A DNA stretch of 64,000 nucleotides from Nitrospinaceae bacterium (GCA_029261405.1 JAJDBK010000078.1:1-64000), one strand, 5' to 3'; shown: positions 37,189 through 46,628, counted from the stretch's first letter. Numbers and translations: made by a program. Notes: a model not told the origin generated them from the sequence alone.

Positions 37189-38580
37189 ATGGCGATTCAG
37201 AGCAGATACGAGCTTAATCCAGCCGATATGCCTAAACAGTGGTACAACGTGGTCGCAGACATGCCGACTCCGCCCCAGCCACCGCTTCATCCCGGAACCG
37301 GACAACCGGTTGGACCGGACGATCTCGCGCCCCTTTTTCCGATGGGGCTTATCGAGCAGGAGGTCAGTCAGGAGCGTTGGATCGACATTCCGGAAGAGGT
37401 TCAGAATATCCTCGCCATATGGCGCCCGTCCCCTCTCTACCGCGCCCGCAGACTGGAGAAGGCGCTCAACACTCCGGCGAAAATATTTTACAAATACGAA
37501 GGTAGCTCCCCGGCCGGCAGTCATAAACCGAACACCGCCGTCGCCCAGGCCTATTTCAACAAGGTCGCCGGAATAAACAAAATCGCCACCGAGACAGGCG
37601 CGGGTCAGTGGGGTTCGGCCATGAGTTTCGCATGCAAAATGTTCGGTATGGAGGTGAAAGTCTTCATGGTGAAAGTGAGTTACGAGCAGAAACCGTACCG
37701 CCGTTCCATGATCCGATGTTGGGGCGGGGATGTGATTGCGTCGCCATCCAATACTACTCATGCCGGTCGCTCGATTCTGGAAAAGACCCCTGATTCCACC
37801 GGCAGTCTAGGTATAGCAATATCAGAAGCGGTGGAGGTCGCCGCCACAAGTGCGGACACCAACTACTGTCTCGGCTCGGTTTTAAATCATGTTCTGCTAC
37901 ACCAGACGATTATCGGCCAAGAGGCTATAAAACAGATGGCGATGGCGGGAGAATATCCAGACGTAGTTATCGGCTGTTGCGGTGGCGGGTCGAATTTCGG
38001 TGGACTCGCCCATCCTTACGTTCAGGACAAGGTGAACGGCAAGGATGTGAGGATCGTGGCGGTGGAGCCTTCCAGTTGCCCGACGCTGACCAAGGGAATC
38101 TTTTCGTACGATTTTGGCGATACAGCCCAGATGACACCACTTGTGCCGGCTCACACTTTAGGTCACGACTTTGTGCCACCCGGTATTCATGCAGGTGGAC
38201 TTCGGTACCACGCCGTAGCGCCTCTCACGAGCCAACTGTTGTTGTCGAATCTTATCGAGGCGGAATCGTATCCGCAGATCGAGTGTTTTGAGAGCGCCGT
38301 CACTTTCTGTCGATCTGAAGGAATAATTCCGGCGCCGGAATCTTCTCACGCCATCCGTCAAGCCATAGTCGAAGCTATGAAAGCGAAGGAAGAGGGGAAA
38401 GAGAGGGTGATCCTGTTCGGCTTGTCGGGTCACGGTCATTTTGATATGTCCGCTTACGACGCTTATTTCGACGGAGCGTTGGAGGACGACGTTATGGACG
38501 AAGCGGGTATCGCAAGCGCTCTAAAGGCTATAGAAAACCTGCCAAAACCGGTCGGATATACCGGAGCGCCAACGAAGTAG
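37189..38580 (+). CDS. trpB2: Tryptophan synthase beta chain, TrpB2 type
   Basis: A 463-residue PLP enzyme. The N-terminal WYNVVADMP and [17 protein letters not shown] segment, with the PLP-bearing lysine, followed by [10 protein letters not shown] and CGGGSNFGG are typical of the longer TrpB2 family, in contrast to the roughly 400-residue TrpB1. TrpB2 makes tryptophan from indole and serine and often works without TrpA; no trpA is next to it. GGAAGG lies about 9 bases before the ATG. Confidence 0.92.
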   Translation: MAIQSRYELNPADMPKQWYNVVADMPTPPQPPLHPGTGQPVGPDDLAPLFPMGLIEQEVSQERWIDIPEEVQNILAIWRPSPLYRARRLEKALNTPAKIFYKYEGSSPAGSHKPNTAVAQAYFNKVAGINKIATETGAGQWGSAMSFACKMFGMEVKVFMVKVSYEQKPYRRSMIRCWGGDVIASPSNTTHAGRSILEKTPDSTGSLGIAISEAVEVAATSADTNYCLGSVLNHVLLHQTIIGQEAIKQMAMAGEYPDVVIGCCGGGSNFGGLAHPYVQDKVNGKDVRIVAVEPSSCPTLTKGIFSYDFGDTAQMTPLVPAHTLGHDFVPPGIHAGGLRYHAVAPLTSQLLLSNLIEAESYPQIECFESAVTFCRSEGIIPAPESSHAIRQAIVEAMKAKEEGKERVILFGLSGHGHFDMSAYDAYFDGALEDDVMDEAGIASALKAIENLPKPVGYTGAPTK

Positions 38581-38626
38581 TTAAAAAAACGGGAATCGTT
38601 TTGAGCGATTTCGCGTCTTTATCAGT

Positions 38627-38803
38627 ATGCCTTTATACGAGTATGTGTGTGGTCAGTGCGACTTCAAGTTTGAAACCTTGTCCGCGCTGGCCGATGCGCA
38701 CAAAAAAAGAGAGTGTCCGAAGTGTCACAAGCTGACAGGGGAGCGGGCGCTCTCCACGAATTCCTCCATCTGGCCGTTGGGTGAACCTGCAGGATTCGGG
38801 TGA
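38627..38803 (+). CDS. FmdB-family zinc-ribbon protein
   Basis: A 58-residue protein, MPLYEYVCGQCDFKFETL, with two CxxC pairs (CGQC and CPKC) as in the FmdB/regulatory zinc-ribbon family. The rest is short and ends in PAGFG. The role of such proteins is poorly known; FmdB was linked to formamidase and methanol-related control. It lies 46 bases after trpB2 and is followed, with overlap, by a possible small membrane protein. Confidence 0.85.
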   Translation: MPLYEYVCGQCDFKFETLSALADAHKKRECPKCHKLTGERALSTNSSIWPLGEPAGFG

Positions 38804-38927
38804 GGCGACTGACAATAAGGGCCGGTTCGGTCCTTTACATGAAGTCCGCAAGTTGAGCTATTTCGACATAGCTATGCTTGTAGGTGTTGTCTTGTGGATT
38901 GTAATAATCTCAAAAGGTGGCGGCTGA
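38781..38927 (+). CDS. Possible small membrane protein overlapping the fmdB end
   Basis: A 48-residue frame with a GTG start inside the last codons of fmdB. The last 25 residues (FDIAMLVGVVLWIVIIS) form one strongly hydrophobic segment. The frame is open and the composition is protein-like, but no good ribosome binding site is seen, so it could be chance. Confidence 0.35.
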   Translation: MNLQDSGEATDNKGRFGPLHEVRKLSYFDIAMLVGVVLWIVIISKGGG

Positions 38928-39156
38928 CGGCCAGATGACCGTTGCTAATCCCGCCGTGCGCGGGAAATTAATCATTATGACGAGGGGAGCCGGTGATCAA
39001 CTACGATTGTGAGCGATTGACGGCCAGTTGGCCGTTGCTAAACCTTCCGTGCGCGGGAAATTAATCATTATGGCAAACAATAACGGTATCTTTGCCATAG
39101 AAGGGGCGCTGTGCGCCCTTGCTGACTCCACCGTGTGCGGATAATCTATTATCATG
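38926..39156 (+). repeat. Three-copy hairpin leader ahead of the deacetylase gene
   Basis: Three related segments begin at 38926, 39019 and 39104. Each has a first stem (GACGGCCAGATGACCGT, GACGGCCAGTTGGCCGT, GGGCGCTGTGCGCCC), then TTGCT-A--CC--CCGTG-GCGG, an A/T stretch and an ATG (38977, 39070, 39154). The third ATG is the deacetylase start. The first two open short frames of 11 and 24 codons (38977-39012 and 39070-39144) that could be leader peptides. The third copy keeps the stem while changing its sequence. Confidence 0.8.
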
Positions 39157-40092
39157 ACAGCGCAAACCGTTATCTATCACGATCCGGTTTTCAAATTGCA
39201 TATGACCGGTTCGCACCCGGAGTGTCCCGAGCGGCTTGTATATATAGAAGAGGCGCTTAAGCGGGCGCGATTTGCCAGCAGGCTTGTATGGAAAACCCCT
39301 TCGCCAGCCGATATTGGCGCCATCGAAAAAATCCACTCGAAACGTCATCTTGAGATGTTGCGGGATCGGATCGAAGCGGGCGCGACATCCCTTGATATCG
39401 ACACTCCGGTCTCACCGGAATCGTGGAGAGCGGCTTTAAAAGCTGTGGGGGCGGTTATCGAGGCTACTACAGATGTTCTGAACGGCGCGACCTCTACGGC
39501 TTTTTGTGCGGTAAGACCACCCGGTCACCACGCGGAACCTGACAAGGCTATGGGTTTTTGTCTGATAAACAATGTAGCTGTGGCGGCCCGGTACGCCATT
39601 GACGAATGTGGCGCCAAACGGGTTGCGATAATAGATTTTGATGTGCATCACGGCAACGGCACACAAGCCGCTTTTTATAACGATCCCGATATTCTTTTCG
39701 TATCGTACCACCAGCAATATATCTATCCCGGTTCAGGGCATACCTCGGAGAGGGGGAGTGGAGCTGGTATTGGCGCGACTATGAATTTCCCGCTCGACTC
39801 AGGCGCGGGTGACGCTGAATTTATGGCGATATTCGACAGCGACGTTACCCCGGCTATCGAAAAATTCGGTCCCGATATTATTTTCATATCAGCCGGGTTC
39901 GACGCTCATATAGACGATCCACTGGGCGGACTGGCGTTAACGACCGACGGTTACGGTCTCTTGACCTCAAGGATTGTAAACCTTGCCAAACGGGTCTGTG
40001 CTGGACGGGTGGTCTCGACCCTGGAAGGGGGTTACAACCTCTCCGCTCTGGCCGATTCTGTTGTTGCTCACGTTGAGGCCCTGCTCGACTAA
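39154..40092 (+). CDS. Histone-deacetylase-like (acetoin utilisation/class II HDAC) protein
   Basis: A 312-residue zinc amidohydrolase. It has HPECPERLVYIEEAL, PPGHHAEPDKAMGFCLINNV with the histidine pair, VAIIDFDVHHGNGTQ with metal ligands and ISAGFDAHIDDPLGG. This group removes acetyl groups from lysine or polyamines. A natural substrate in this organism cannot be read; the lysine-rich H1-like protein 7 kb away is an intriguing but unproven candidate. The start ATG is the end of a repeated leader. Confidence 0.9.
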   Translation: MTAQTVIYHDPVFKLHMTGSHPECPERLVYIEEALKRARFASRLVWKTPSPADIGAIEKIHSKRHLEMLRDRIEAGATSLDIDTPVSPESWRAALKAVGAVIEATTDVLNGATSTAFCAVRPPGHHAEPDKAMGFCLINNVAVAARYAIDECGAKRVAIIDFDVHHGNGTQAAFYNDPDILFVSYHQQYIYPGSGHTSERGSGAGIGATMNFPLDSGAGDAEFMAIFDSDVTPAIEKFGPDIIFISAGFDAHIDDPLGGLALTTDGYGLLTSRIVNLAKRVCAGRVVSTLEGGYNLSALADSVVAHVEALLD

Positions 40093-40168
40093 AACTGCAA
40101 TCGGTTCACAATAAAAGACCCTCCATGTAGTAAAATTAGCGAAACACTTCAGTTTCGAGTTGTGACTT

Positions 40169-41569
40169 ATGGTCAAAAAAGACGAGGAAGATAGCAGGAA
40201 TTACCTGCGAGGTTGGGCGATTCCCCGCAACCGCAGACATAACGCGCCTCTGGAGCGTCATTTCTGGCATTTCAAGTCGCCGGTAGATTCGATGATCGGT
40301 CACAGGGCGGCGTCGGGTGTGGCGTTGTTGCTGGCCACGGCGTTGGCCCTTATCGCCATGAACTCCCCATTCTCCGGCGCGTACATCTCGTTTATCGAAA
40401 CTCCTATCAGTCTTACTATTGGTGAATGGTCGTTGACGGAGTCGTTGAAGTTATGGGTCAACGACGGGTTGATGGGTCTTTTCCTGCTGGCGGTGGGTCT
40501 TGAAATAAAAAAGGAACTGCTGGTTGGGGAGCTATCCACATTCAAAAAAGCGGTTCTACCGTTTATAGCGGCGTTTGGTGGAATTGTGACACCAGCCATA
40601 TTCTATCTGGCGATGAACCCTGGCGCCCCTGAAATGCTGGGGTGGGGAATACCGATGGCGACGGACATAGCCTTTGTCATAGGTATCATGGCTCTGCTGG
40701 GGGATCGTGTACCCCGTTCGTTATACATCTTCCTTATTACGCTTGCGATTGTGGACGATCTGGCCGCTGTTTTAATCATAGCTTTTTTTTATACCAGCCA
40801 TATTGACACCGGCTATCTGCTTCAGAGCGGTTTGTTGTTTGCGCTACTTGTCATATTTAACAATGTCGGTATCAGGAAATCGTTACCCTATTATGTTGTC
40901 GGTTCCATTCTCTGGTTCGCGATGTTGAAGTCGGGCGTGCACGCTTCGATTGCGGGTGTGTTGGTGGCGATGGCTATACCGATAAAGCAGAAGATTCACC
41001 CGTCGTTATTGGGGGAGACTGTCTTTCGGGTTATGCAGAACTGCGACGCCAGCTTGTCGGAAGGGGGCAAGATGACGTTCGACCAGCATCACGCCATCAT
41101 CCGCATCATGAAACGGGGCGCGTATCTGTTGGAGGCTCCTTCTCACAGGATGATCGAAGGGTTGCGGGTGCCGGCGGCGTTTATAGTGGTGCCGATCTTT
41201 GCGTTTGTGAACGCCGGCATTCCGATTGAAGCGTCTTTGTTTATGGATGAGATTTTCCATCCTGTGGCGCTGGGCGTGGCTGTGGGTCTGGTGTTTGGTA
41301 AATTTATCGGTGTTTCGTTAAGTTCATTGTTTGCTGTGAAAATGGGGTGGACCGCGCTTCCCACCGGCATGACCCGAACGCATCTGTTGGGTGTGGCGAT
41401 GTTAGCCGGCATAGGCTTTACGATGTCGATGTTTTTGGGGAGTTTAGGTTTCCGTCTGGAACCGGAGTTGCAAAGAATAGCGAAGTTGGGAACGTTCACA
41501 GGCTCCCTGATAGCAGGCTCAATGGGCCTGATATTCCTCTACCTCGCCTCCTCGAAAAAAGAGGGGTAA
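40169..41569 (+). CDS. nhaA: Na+/H+ antiporter NhaA
   Basis: A 466-residue inner-membrane antiporter exchanging sodium for protons. About 12 hydrophobic segments are visible. The essential aspartate pair is in LAIVDDLAAVLIIAFFY, and the LEIKKELLVGELS loop and GIGFTMSMFLGSL segment are typical. It has a hydrophilic N-terminal tail of about 45 residues that many NhaA proteins lack. The ATG at 40169 follows a weak ribosome binding site. Confidence 0.95.
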   Translation: MVKKDEEDSRNYLRGWAIPRNRRHNAPLERHFWHFKSPVDSMIGHRAASGVALLLATALALIAMNSPFSGAYISFIETPISLTIGEWSLTESLKLWVNDGLMGLFLLAVGLEIKKELLVGELSTFKKAVLPFIAAFGGIVTPAIFYLAMNPGAPEMLGWGIPMATDIAFVIGIMALLGDRVPRSLYIFLITLAIVDDLAAVLIIAFFYTSHIDTGYLLQSGLLFALLVIFNNVGIRKSLPYYVVGSILWFAMLKSGVHASIAGVLVAMAIPIKQKIHPSLLGETVFRVMQNCDASLSEGGKMTFDQHHAIIRIMKRGAYLLEAPSHRMIEGLRVPAAFIVVPIFAFVNAGIPIEASLFMDEIFHPVALGVAVGLVFGKFIGVSLSSLFAVKMGWTALPTGMTRTHLLGVAMLAGIGFTMSMFLGSLGFRLEPELQRIAKLGTFTGSLIAGSMGLIFLYLASSKKEG

Positions 41570-41722
41570 GCAACAATAGCGATGGCTTAAGACTGGTTTC
41601 AATATGACGTGCAGTCTGGAGAATATTTTTCAGGTAGGTTGTTCCAGAGTGCCATCCTTTGGTATATTATACTAGATGGTGCGTTATGCAGATATTAGTA
41701 TAAAACCATAAAATATAGAGGA

Positions 41723-42697
41723 GTGACTTTGGGAACATTAGACTCTTACTTTAAAGAACTATTAAGTACAACTCAGTCCATTCGTAAGCAATTTGCACCT
41801 CTTATGGGAATGCATGAGACGACAATGGATTCGATGCTATCTATTATCGAGGCTCAAGATAAATTGCATGAGTCTTTAAAGCCTTTTATAAAAAGCCAAG
41901 AGAAGTTATTTGCAGACCAAGAGAAAATTTACGCACAGTTTGTCGCAAATATAACGATTCCAAGTTCTTTCATTCAGCATATTGCTGAAATATCCCAACC
42001 TGCTTTTGAATATCGCAACCTTCTTGAAGATTTAGTCAGTCCACATATCGATGATATCGTCAAAAGCTTTTATGTACTTCCACATAAGATACGAAATGCT
42101 TTGACAGTCCTTGGAAACAATGGATGGTCTTACGATCTTAAAATGGACAATGCTCACTTGTGGAAACTTGAGAAAGCTTTTAACAGTGAAAATCCAGATG
42201 ATGCTGAAAACACGCTGATTGAATATTATCGAGAAAGGTTACCAGAAATTGAAAGTAGCATTCACGCAATATTTCCTCATAGGGAGCCGATAATCAAAAA
42301 AGCATTTATTGCTCATTCTCGCGGCGACTACGAGTTATCAATACCAGTATTCCTTGCTCAAGCAGATGGTGTGTGCCATGAGCGCATTAAATTTCAATTG
42401 TATAGTAAGGAAAATGACAAGCCAGCAACCGCAAGGCATGTAGAAAAAATAGGGGCCGACACAATCCAATCAGCAATTCTATCGCCTTTGGCAAATAGGT
42501 TCCCGATATCAGCGACATCCAAAGAAAGAGGTGAAAAATTTAAGGAATTGAACAGGCATCAGGTCATACATGGAGAATCTGTCGATTATGGAACAGAAAT
42601 CAATAGCTTGAAAACTATATCTTTGCTTAATTATATTGTTCAGGTGTTAGGTAAAGAAGAAATGGATGATGGTAGTAATCACAGTGAATTAAATTAA
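41723..42697 (+). CDS. AT-rich accessory protein with candidate HEPN motif
   Basis: A 324-residue protein of no family I recognise, lacking membrane segments. The first 100 residues are helical. Near the C-terminus it has LNRHQVIHGE, where R278-H279-(QVI)-H283 fits the Rx4H pattern of HEPN ribonucleases, including the polar residue after R. The DNA is visibly richer in A and T than its neighbours (21 G+C in the 60 bases 41881-41940), suggesting recent transfer. GAGGAG overlaps the GTG at 41723; a TTG at 41729 would have better spacing. A toxin or defence role is only an inference. Confidence 0.6.
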   Translation: MTLGTLDSYFKELLSTTQSIRKQFAPLMGMHETTMDSMLSIIEAQDKLHESLKPFIKSQEKLFADQEKIYAQFVANITIPSSFIQHIAEISQPAFEYRNLLEDLVSPHIDDIVKSFYVLPHKIRNALTVLGNNGWSYDLKMDNAHLWKLEKAFNSENPDDAENTLIEYYRERLPEIESSIHAIFPHREPIIKKAFIAHSRGDYELSIPVFLAQADGVCHERIKFQLYSKENDKPATARHVEKIGADTIQSAILSPLANRFPISATSKERGEKFKELNRHQVIHGESVDYGTEINSLKTISLLNYIVQVLGKEEMDDGSNHSELN

Positions 42698-42768
42698 CAC
42701 ATCGGGATGTTGTACCGTTACTATTATCAGGACTGAATATTATGCTTTTTCCGGGCCGCCATCTGCCC

Positions 42769-43251
42769 TCAGGTTCCTTTCCGATCTCTTCCCGGTGTGG
42801 ATATCCATGCCAGAACAATAGTGAACAACGGTGTCAGGGCCAGTGAGTAAAAATAGGCGGCATACCAGGCTGACATGCCATATTGCGAATCTTTCGGGTC
42901 TTCCCCGGAAACCACTAATATCCACCATGCGGAAAAGATAGCCCCCGCGAGCAGTGCAAACAAAAACGGAGCGTAAACGATCAGGCGCACGGTTAACCAG
43001 GTCATGGATACCGACTCTGGAACCCGGAGAAACCAGGGCCACCGACGGTAACAATAGACCGGCCCCGCTACAAACAGAGAAACAACAAGAAGCGTCACCA
43101 TACCTTCGAGAGCGTCATGAAACCAATGCCCTTCAGGCGCCGGTATCAGGCTATATACAATCTCGATCTCCTCAAAAGATAGCCAGAAACTTCCCCAGAC
43201 CAGGGTCAGGGGGAAAAGTATCTGTAACGCTCTCTCCCGAAATCGATTCAT
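42769..43251 (-). CDS. Integral membrane protein of unknown function
   Basis: A 160-residue protein with about four hydrophobic segments (roughly 11-25, 48-67, 85-108 and 127-148) and several tryptophans. It has no motif pointing to transport or catalysis. It is on the opposite strand to the AT-rich gene, with 142 bases to the downstream NtrC-type gene of the same strand. Function unknown. Confidence 0.6.
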   Translation of the reverse strand: MNRFRERALQILFPLTLVWGSFWLSFEEIEIVYSLIPAPEGHWFHDALEGMVTLLVVSLFVAGPVYCYRRWPWFLRVPESVSMTWLTVRLIVYAPFLFALLAGAIFSAWWILVVSGEDPKDSQYGMSAWYAAYFYSLALTPLFTIVLAWISTPGRDRKGT

Positions 43252-43393
43252 CTGATATTTCCCGGATGATCTTGTTTAATGCAATCTTATCCGACTGGGA
43301 ATCAAAGAAAAAGAAGTTTACTTGCAGAAGAGTAATTGTTATTGCCGTGGCAAAAGGACAAACAGACTACTGGAGCATCATGAAACCGGTTGG

Positions 43394-44791
43394 CTACTCC
43401 GGTTCAGGTGTTGGATGTTTTGTGTCGATACCGTGTTTCTTGATCTTGTACCAGATGCTTCTCTCTGAGACTTTCAGATCTTCGGCTGTTTTGTTCTGCT
43501 TATAGCCGTTTCGTTTCAGCGCTGTCAGGATAAACTCCTTTTCAAATTCGGCGACACTCTCTTCCAAACCTCCCGTCGGTTCGTCCGGCATCGAAAAATA
43601 GGCCCCGGAATGGCTCCTTATGTTAAGCGGCAGGTGAGCGACATCGATCTTTTCGTCGTCGCATATAACCACCGCCCGTTCCATGGTGTTTTCCAACTCG
43701 CGCACATTTCCGGGCCAAGGGTAGGCTCGCAGTTTACCGAAGGCGCTGTTCGAGAGTCTTTTTTCAGGCAGGCGGTTCTCGTCACAATACTTTGCGATAA
43801 AATGTTCGCACAGTTCCGGCAGGTCTTCTTTCCTGTCTTTGAGCTGGGGCAGGGCGATTACCAGCACGTTAAGTCTGTAATAGAGATCGCGGCGAAATTT
43901 TCCGTCTGAAATCGCCTGCTCCAGGTTGCGATGGGTGGCGGCGACGATCCTGATATCGATCTTGCGGGGTGTATGGCTCCCGACCCTCTCTATCTCCCGT
44001 TCCTGAATGGCGCGTAAAACCTTGGCCTGGGTCAGGATCGACATGTCGCCTATCTCGTCTAGAAAGAGGGTTCCGCCATCGGCGGCCTCAAACTTTCCGG
44101 CTCGCGCATCGACTCCGGAGGCCACATTTTTTTCTATTCCGAATAACTCCGATTCAAGCAAAGACTCCGGGACGGCGGCGCAGTTGACGCTGATGAAAGG
44201 TTTTTTCGCCCTGTCGGAGTTGTAGTGTATGGCTTTGGCGATAAGCTCCTTGCCACATCCTGTTTCTCCTGTCACAAGCACAGTGGAGCGAACTTTCGAC
44301 GCCCTGTGGGTCATGTCGTATACGTCCATCATCCTGCCCGAAGAGCCGATTATGGAGTCAAACTTGTAACGGGTCGAAAGGTCGAACTGCAGGCGTCGGT
44401 TCTCCGTTACCAGCGATTTTGTGTTGATGGCGGTTTGAAGGTTCGAATAGAGTTCGTCCGGGTCTACAGGTTTAACCTGATAGGAGAGGGCGCCCTCCTT
44501 GATCGCCTGAACGGCAAGTTTTATATCCCGCGCCGCCGTGAGAATTATCACCGGCAGATCGGGGTCTATCTCCCTGAATTCCTTCATCATCACAAGACCG
44601 GTGGTATCCGGCATGAAATAATCGAGCACAGCGGCCACGAATTTTCCGTCCGCCATCTCTCTTTTCGCATCCCGGTAGGTAAGCGAGCATGTCACTTCGA
44701 AGTTTTTGAGGTTGAGAAACTGCTCCACCATTTTGAGCGAGTTTATGTCGTCATCCACTACGAGCACGTTTCCACCAGTCACATTTGACAT
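43394..44791 (-). CDS. NtrC-family response regulator lacking the GAFTGA motif
   Basis: A 465-residue protein starting MSNVTGGNVLVVDDD; a longer extension would lie inside the kinase gene. The receiver (about 1-118) has phospho-acceptor Asp in AAVLDYFMPDTTG. The AAA+ domain (about 140-375) shows Walker A VTGETGCGKE and Walker B GGTLFLDEIGD, but the sigma-54-contacting GAFTGA loop reads NVASGVDA. The C-terminal Fis-type HTH is NKTAEDLKVSERSIWYKIKK. Without GAFTGA it probably does not activate sigma-54 in the classic way. It is encoded after the kinase at 44806 with a 14-base gap. Confidence 0.88.
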   Translation of the reverse strand: MSNVTGGNVLVVDDDINSLKMVEQFLNLKNFEVTCSLTYRDAKREMADGKFVAAVLDYFMPDTTGLVMMKEFREIDPDLPVIILTAARDIKLAVQAIKEGALSYQVKPVDPDELYSNLQTAINTKSLVTENRRLQFDLSTRYKFDSIIGSSGRMMDVYDMTHRASKVRSTVLVTGETGCGKELIAKAIHYNSDRAKKPFISVNCAAVPESLLESELFGIEKNVASGVDARAGKFEAADGGTLFLDEIGDMSILTQAKVLRAIQEREIERVGSHTPRKIDIRIVAATHRNLEQAISDGKFRRDLYYRLNVLVIALPQLKDRKEDLPELCEHFIAKYCDENRLPEKRLSNSAFGKLRAYPWPGNVRELENTMERAVVICDDEKIDVAHLPLNIRSHSGAYFSMPDEPTGGLEESVAEFEKEFILTALKRNGYKQNKTAEDLKVSERSIWYKIKKHGIDTKHPTPEPE

Positions 44792-44805
44792 GTAATTATC
44801 ACTTT

Positions 44806-46536
44806 TTATAAAGGCGCCCGGTCGGCCAGGGTGCGCGGCCATCGAAAGCTGACATGAAAACCTTCTCCTGGTTTGGAGCCGACAAGAATTCGGCCCTGAT
44901 GCAGTTCCACGATTCTTTTCACGGTCGGTAAACCGAGCCCGACCCCTTTTGCGCTGTTGTTGTCTGTCTGATAATACTCTTCAAAAAGGAGAGGAATCAA
45001 CTCCGAGCGGACCCCTTCGCCATCGTCCTTAACGGAACATGTCACAGAAGAATCCTCCTCAGCAACCTCGATATCGATCATACTGCGAGAGTGTTTGACA
45101 CCGTTTCCCACGAGGTTGAGGAAAACACGCTCCATCTGGGCAACGTCAAAATCGGCCATGACCCTCTCATTCGTCACGTCTGACAGGCCGTTTCCGGTAA
45201 TATCGAGCAGGGCGCCGTTGAGTGTTACAGCTATTTTTCGCATATAAAGCTCCGGCAGACAGGCGGTAAGCACAGTAACGGCCACTGCCACCACGTCCGC
45301 CCGTTCGATATTGAGGGTAAGTTTCCCCGACTGGATTTTGCCCCAGACGAGAATATCCTCCACGAACCGGGTGATCTTGTCCGAGGAGATAATGATCTGG
45401 TCGGCGAGAGACTCGTACTTCTCCCTCCCGGTTTTTTCCGGCAGTGTTTTCAATAGTTTCGCGTAGCCCGCCACAGGATTTAGCAAGGAGAGAAGGTCGT
45501 GGGTTAGGGAAAAATAGAGTTTCTCTTTCTCCGCCTCCCGTCTTATCACCTCTTCGAACAGTTTTGCGTTTTCCACCGCCACGGCGCACTGTCCGGCTAC
45601 GATGCTCAGAAGTTCCACTGACCGTTCGTCGTAGAGGTCGGCCCTGTTATAGCTTTGAACGGACAGGGTGCCGACGACCCTATCCTTGTAGATCATGGGC
45701 GCCCCAAGCCACGACTTGGCGGGAATTCCACCGTGTCGGATTCCGAGTTTCCGGCACTCCTCTTCAGTGTCGCGCTTCATCAGGAGGTGGGTTCTGTTGT
45801 TGACGATATAACTGTTCATGCCGTCAGACAACGGGTATACCTCCGGGCCGCCGTGACTCGTGTCGTCGGCGAAATAGCGGGCCAGGAACGAGAGTTCTTT
45901 CCGGTTTTCGTCGTACAACGTGACGTTCACTTCGTCCGTGGCCAGAACTGCGCCAAGTCTTTTAACCACTTCGCGTACCATCTCTTTTAGAGTCAGCCTG
46001 CCGGTTACAAGACTTCCCACCTGGTGAACAGTCTCAAGGTCGGAGGCTTTTTTATTGGCTGAATCGAGTTCAGATATTCTTTTCAGGGCGACTGCAAGAT
46101 GTTCAAGGGTTGAGGTGACAACGGATAAATCTTCAGGTTTATTTCCGCTTTTCGACCCAGCCACAAAAAAACCGAATTTTTTTCCATTACAGACAATCGG
46201 CGCAACAGCTAAAGCCTTGAATTTTCCACCGGCGCATCTCCTCTTTTTCAGGCTTTTGGAAATAATAGTGATCCCGGAGAGTCGATCAGTTTCAGCGGCG
46301 CAATAGCAGGCGGAGCAATCGGCGTCAAAATCGTGTTCACCATCATCCGATGTCGCCGTGACAAGCGTTTGTTCTGGTCCTATGTCAAGCTGTAAGCGAC
46401 ATGCGGCGAAACCCGTTGTTCGCAATAGTGATTGAAGTGCGTAACTAGCTGTATTTAAGATGGTTTGGTAGGAGTCAGCCTTGTGGATAGCAAGAACCAT
46501 ATCCGAATGTGTTTTGCACTGGTCCAGGTTTTCCAT
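44806..46536 (-). CDS. GAF-domain sensor histidine kinase
   Basis: A 576-residue cytoplasmic kinase. The first GAF-like domain (about 20-160) contains the cysteine cluster DCSACYC and a later RRCAGG, possibly a metal or redox site. A second GAF (about 175-325) follows with VNVTLYDENRKELSFLARY. The histidine box is SLTHDLLSLLNPVAGYAKLL, and HATPase_c carries NLVGNGVKHS, DDGEGV and GVGLGLPTVK. It is the likely partner of the adjacent NtrC-type regulator. Confidence 0.88.
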   Translation of the reverse strand: MENLDQCKTHSDMVLAIHKADSYQTILNTASYALQSLLRTTGFAACRLQLDIGPEQTLVTATSDDGEHDFDADCSACYCAAETDRLSGITIISKSLKKRRCAGGKFKALAVAPIVCNGKKFGFFVAGSKSGNKPEDLSVVTSTLEHLAVALKRISELDSANKKASDLETVHQVGSLVTGRLTLKEMVREVVKRLGAVLATDEVNVTLYDENRKELSFLARYFADDTSHGGPEVYPLSDGMNSYIVNNRTHLLMKRDTEEECRKLGIRHGGIPAKSWLGAPMIYKDRVVGTLSVQSYNRADLYDERSVELLSIVAGQCAVAVENAKLFEEVIRREAEKEKLYFSLTHDLLSLLNPVAGYAKLLKTLPEKTGREKYESLADQIIISSDKITRFVEDILVWGKIQSGKLTLNIERADVVAVAVTVLTACLPELYMRKIAVTLNGALLDITGNGLSDVTNERVMADFDVAQMERVFLNLVGNGVKHSRSMIDIEVAEEDSSVTCSVKDDGEGVRSELIPLLFEEYYQTDNNSAKGVGLGLPTVKRIVELHQGRILVGSKPGEGFHVSFRWPRTLADRAPL

Positions 46537-46599
46537 GTTTCGTCATCCCGATACAGCTGTTGCTATAAACCAGCGTATATCTATACCCCATTTGTAATG

Positions 46600-46628
46600 T
46601 TGACAGTTTACAATATTTATATGATAAT
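46600..46628 (+). promoter_or_regulatory. Near-consensus sigma-70 promoter
   Basis: TTGACA at 46600-46605 is a perfect -35 hexamer; GATAAT at 46623-46628 matches the -10 at five of six positions; the spacer is exactly 17 bases. The start of transcription would be near 46635, about 40 bases before the acidic zinc-ribbon gene. Confidence 0.78.
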
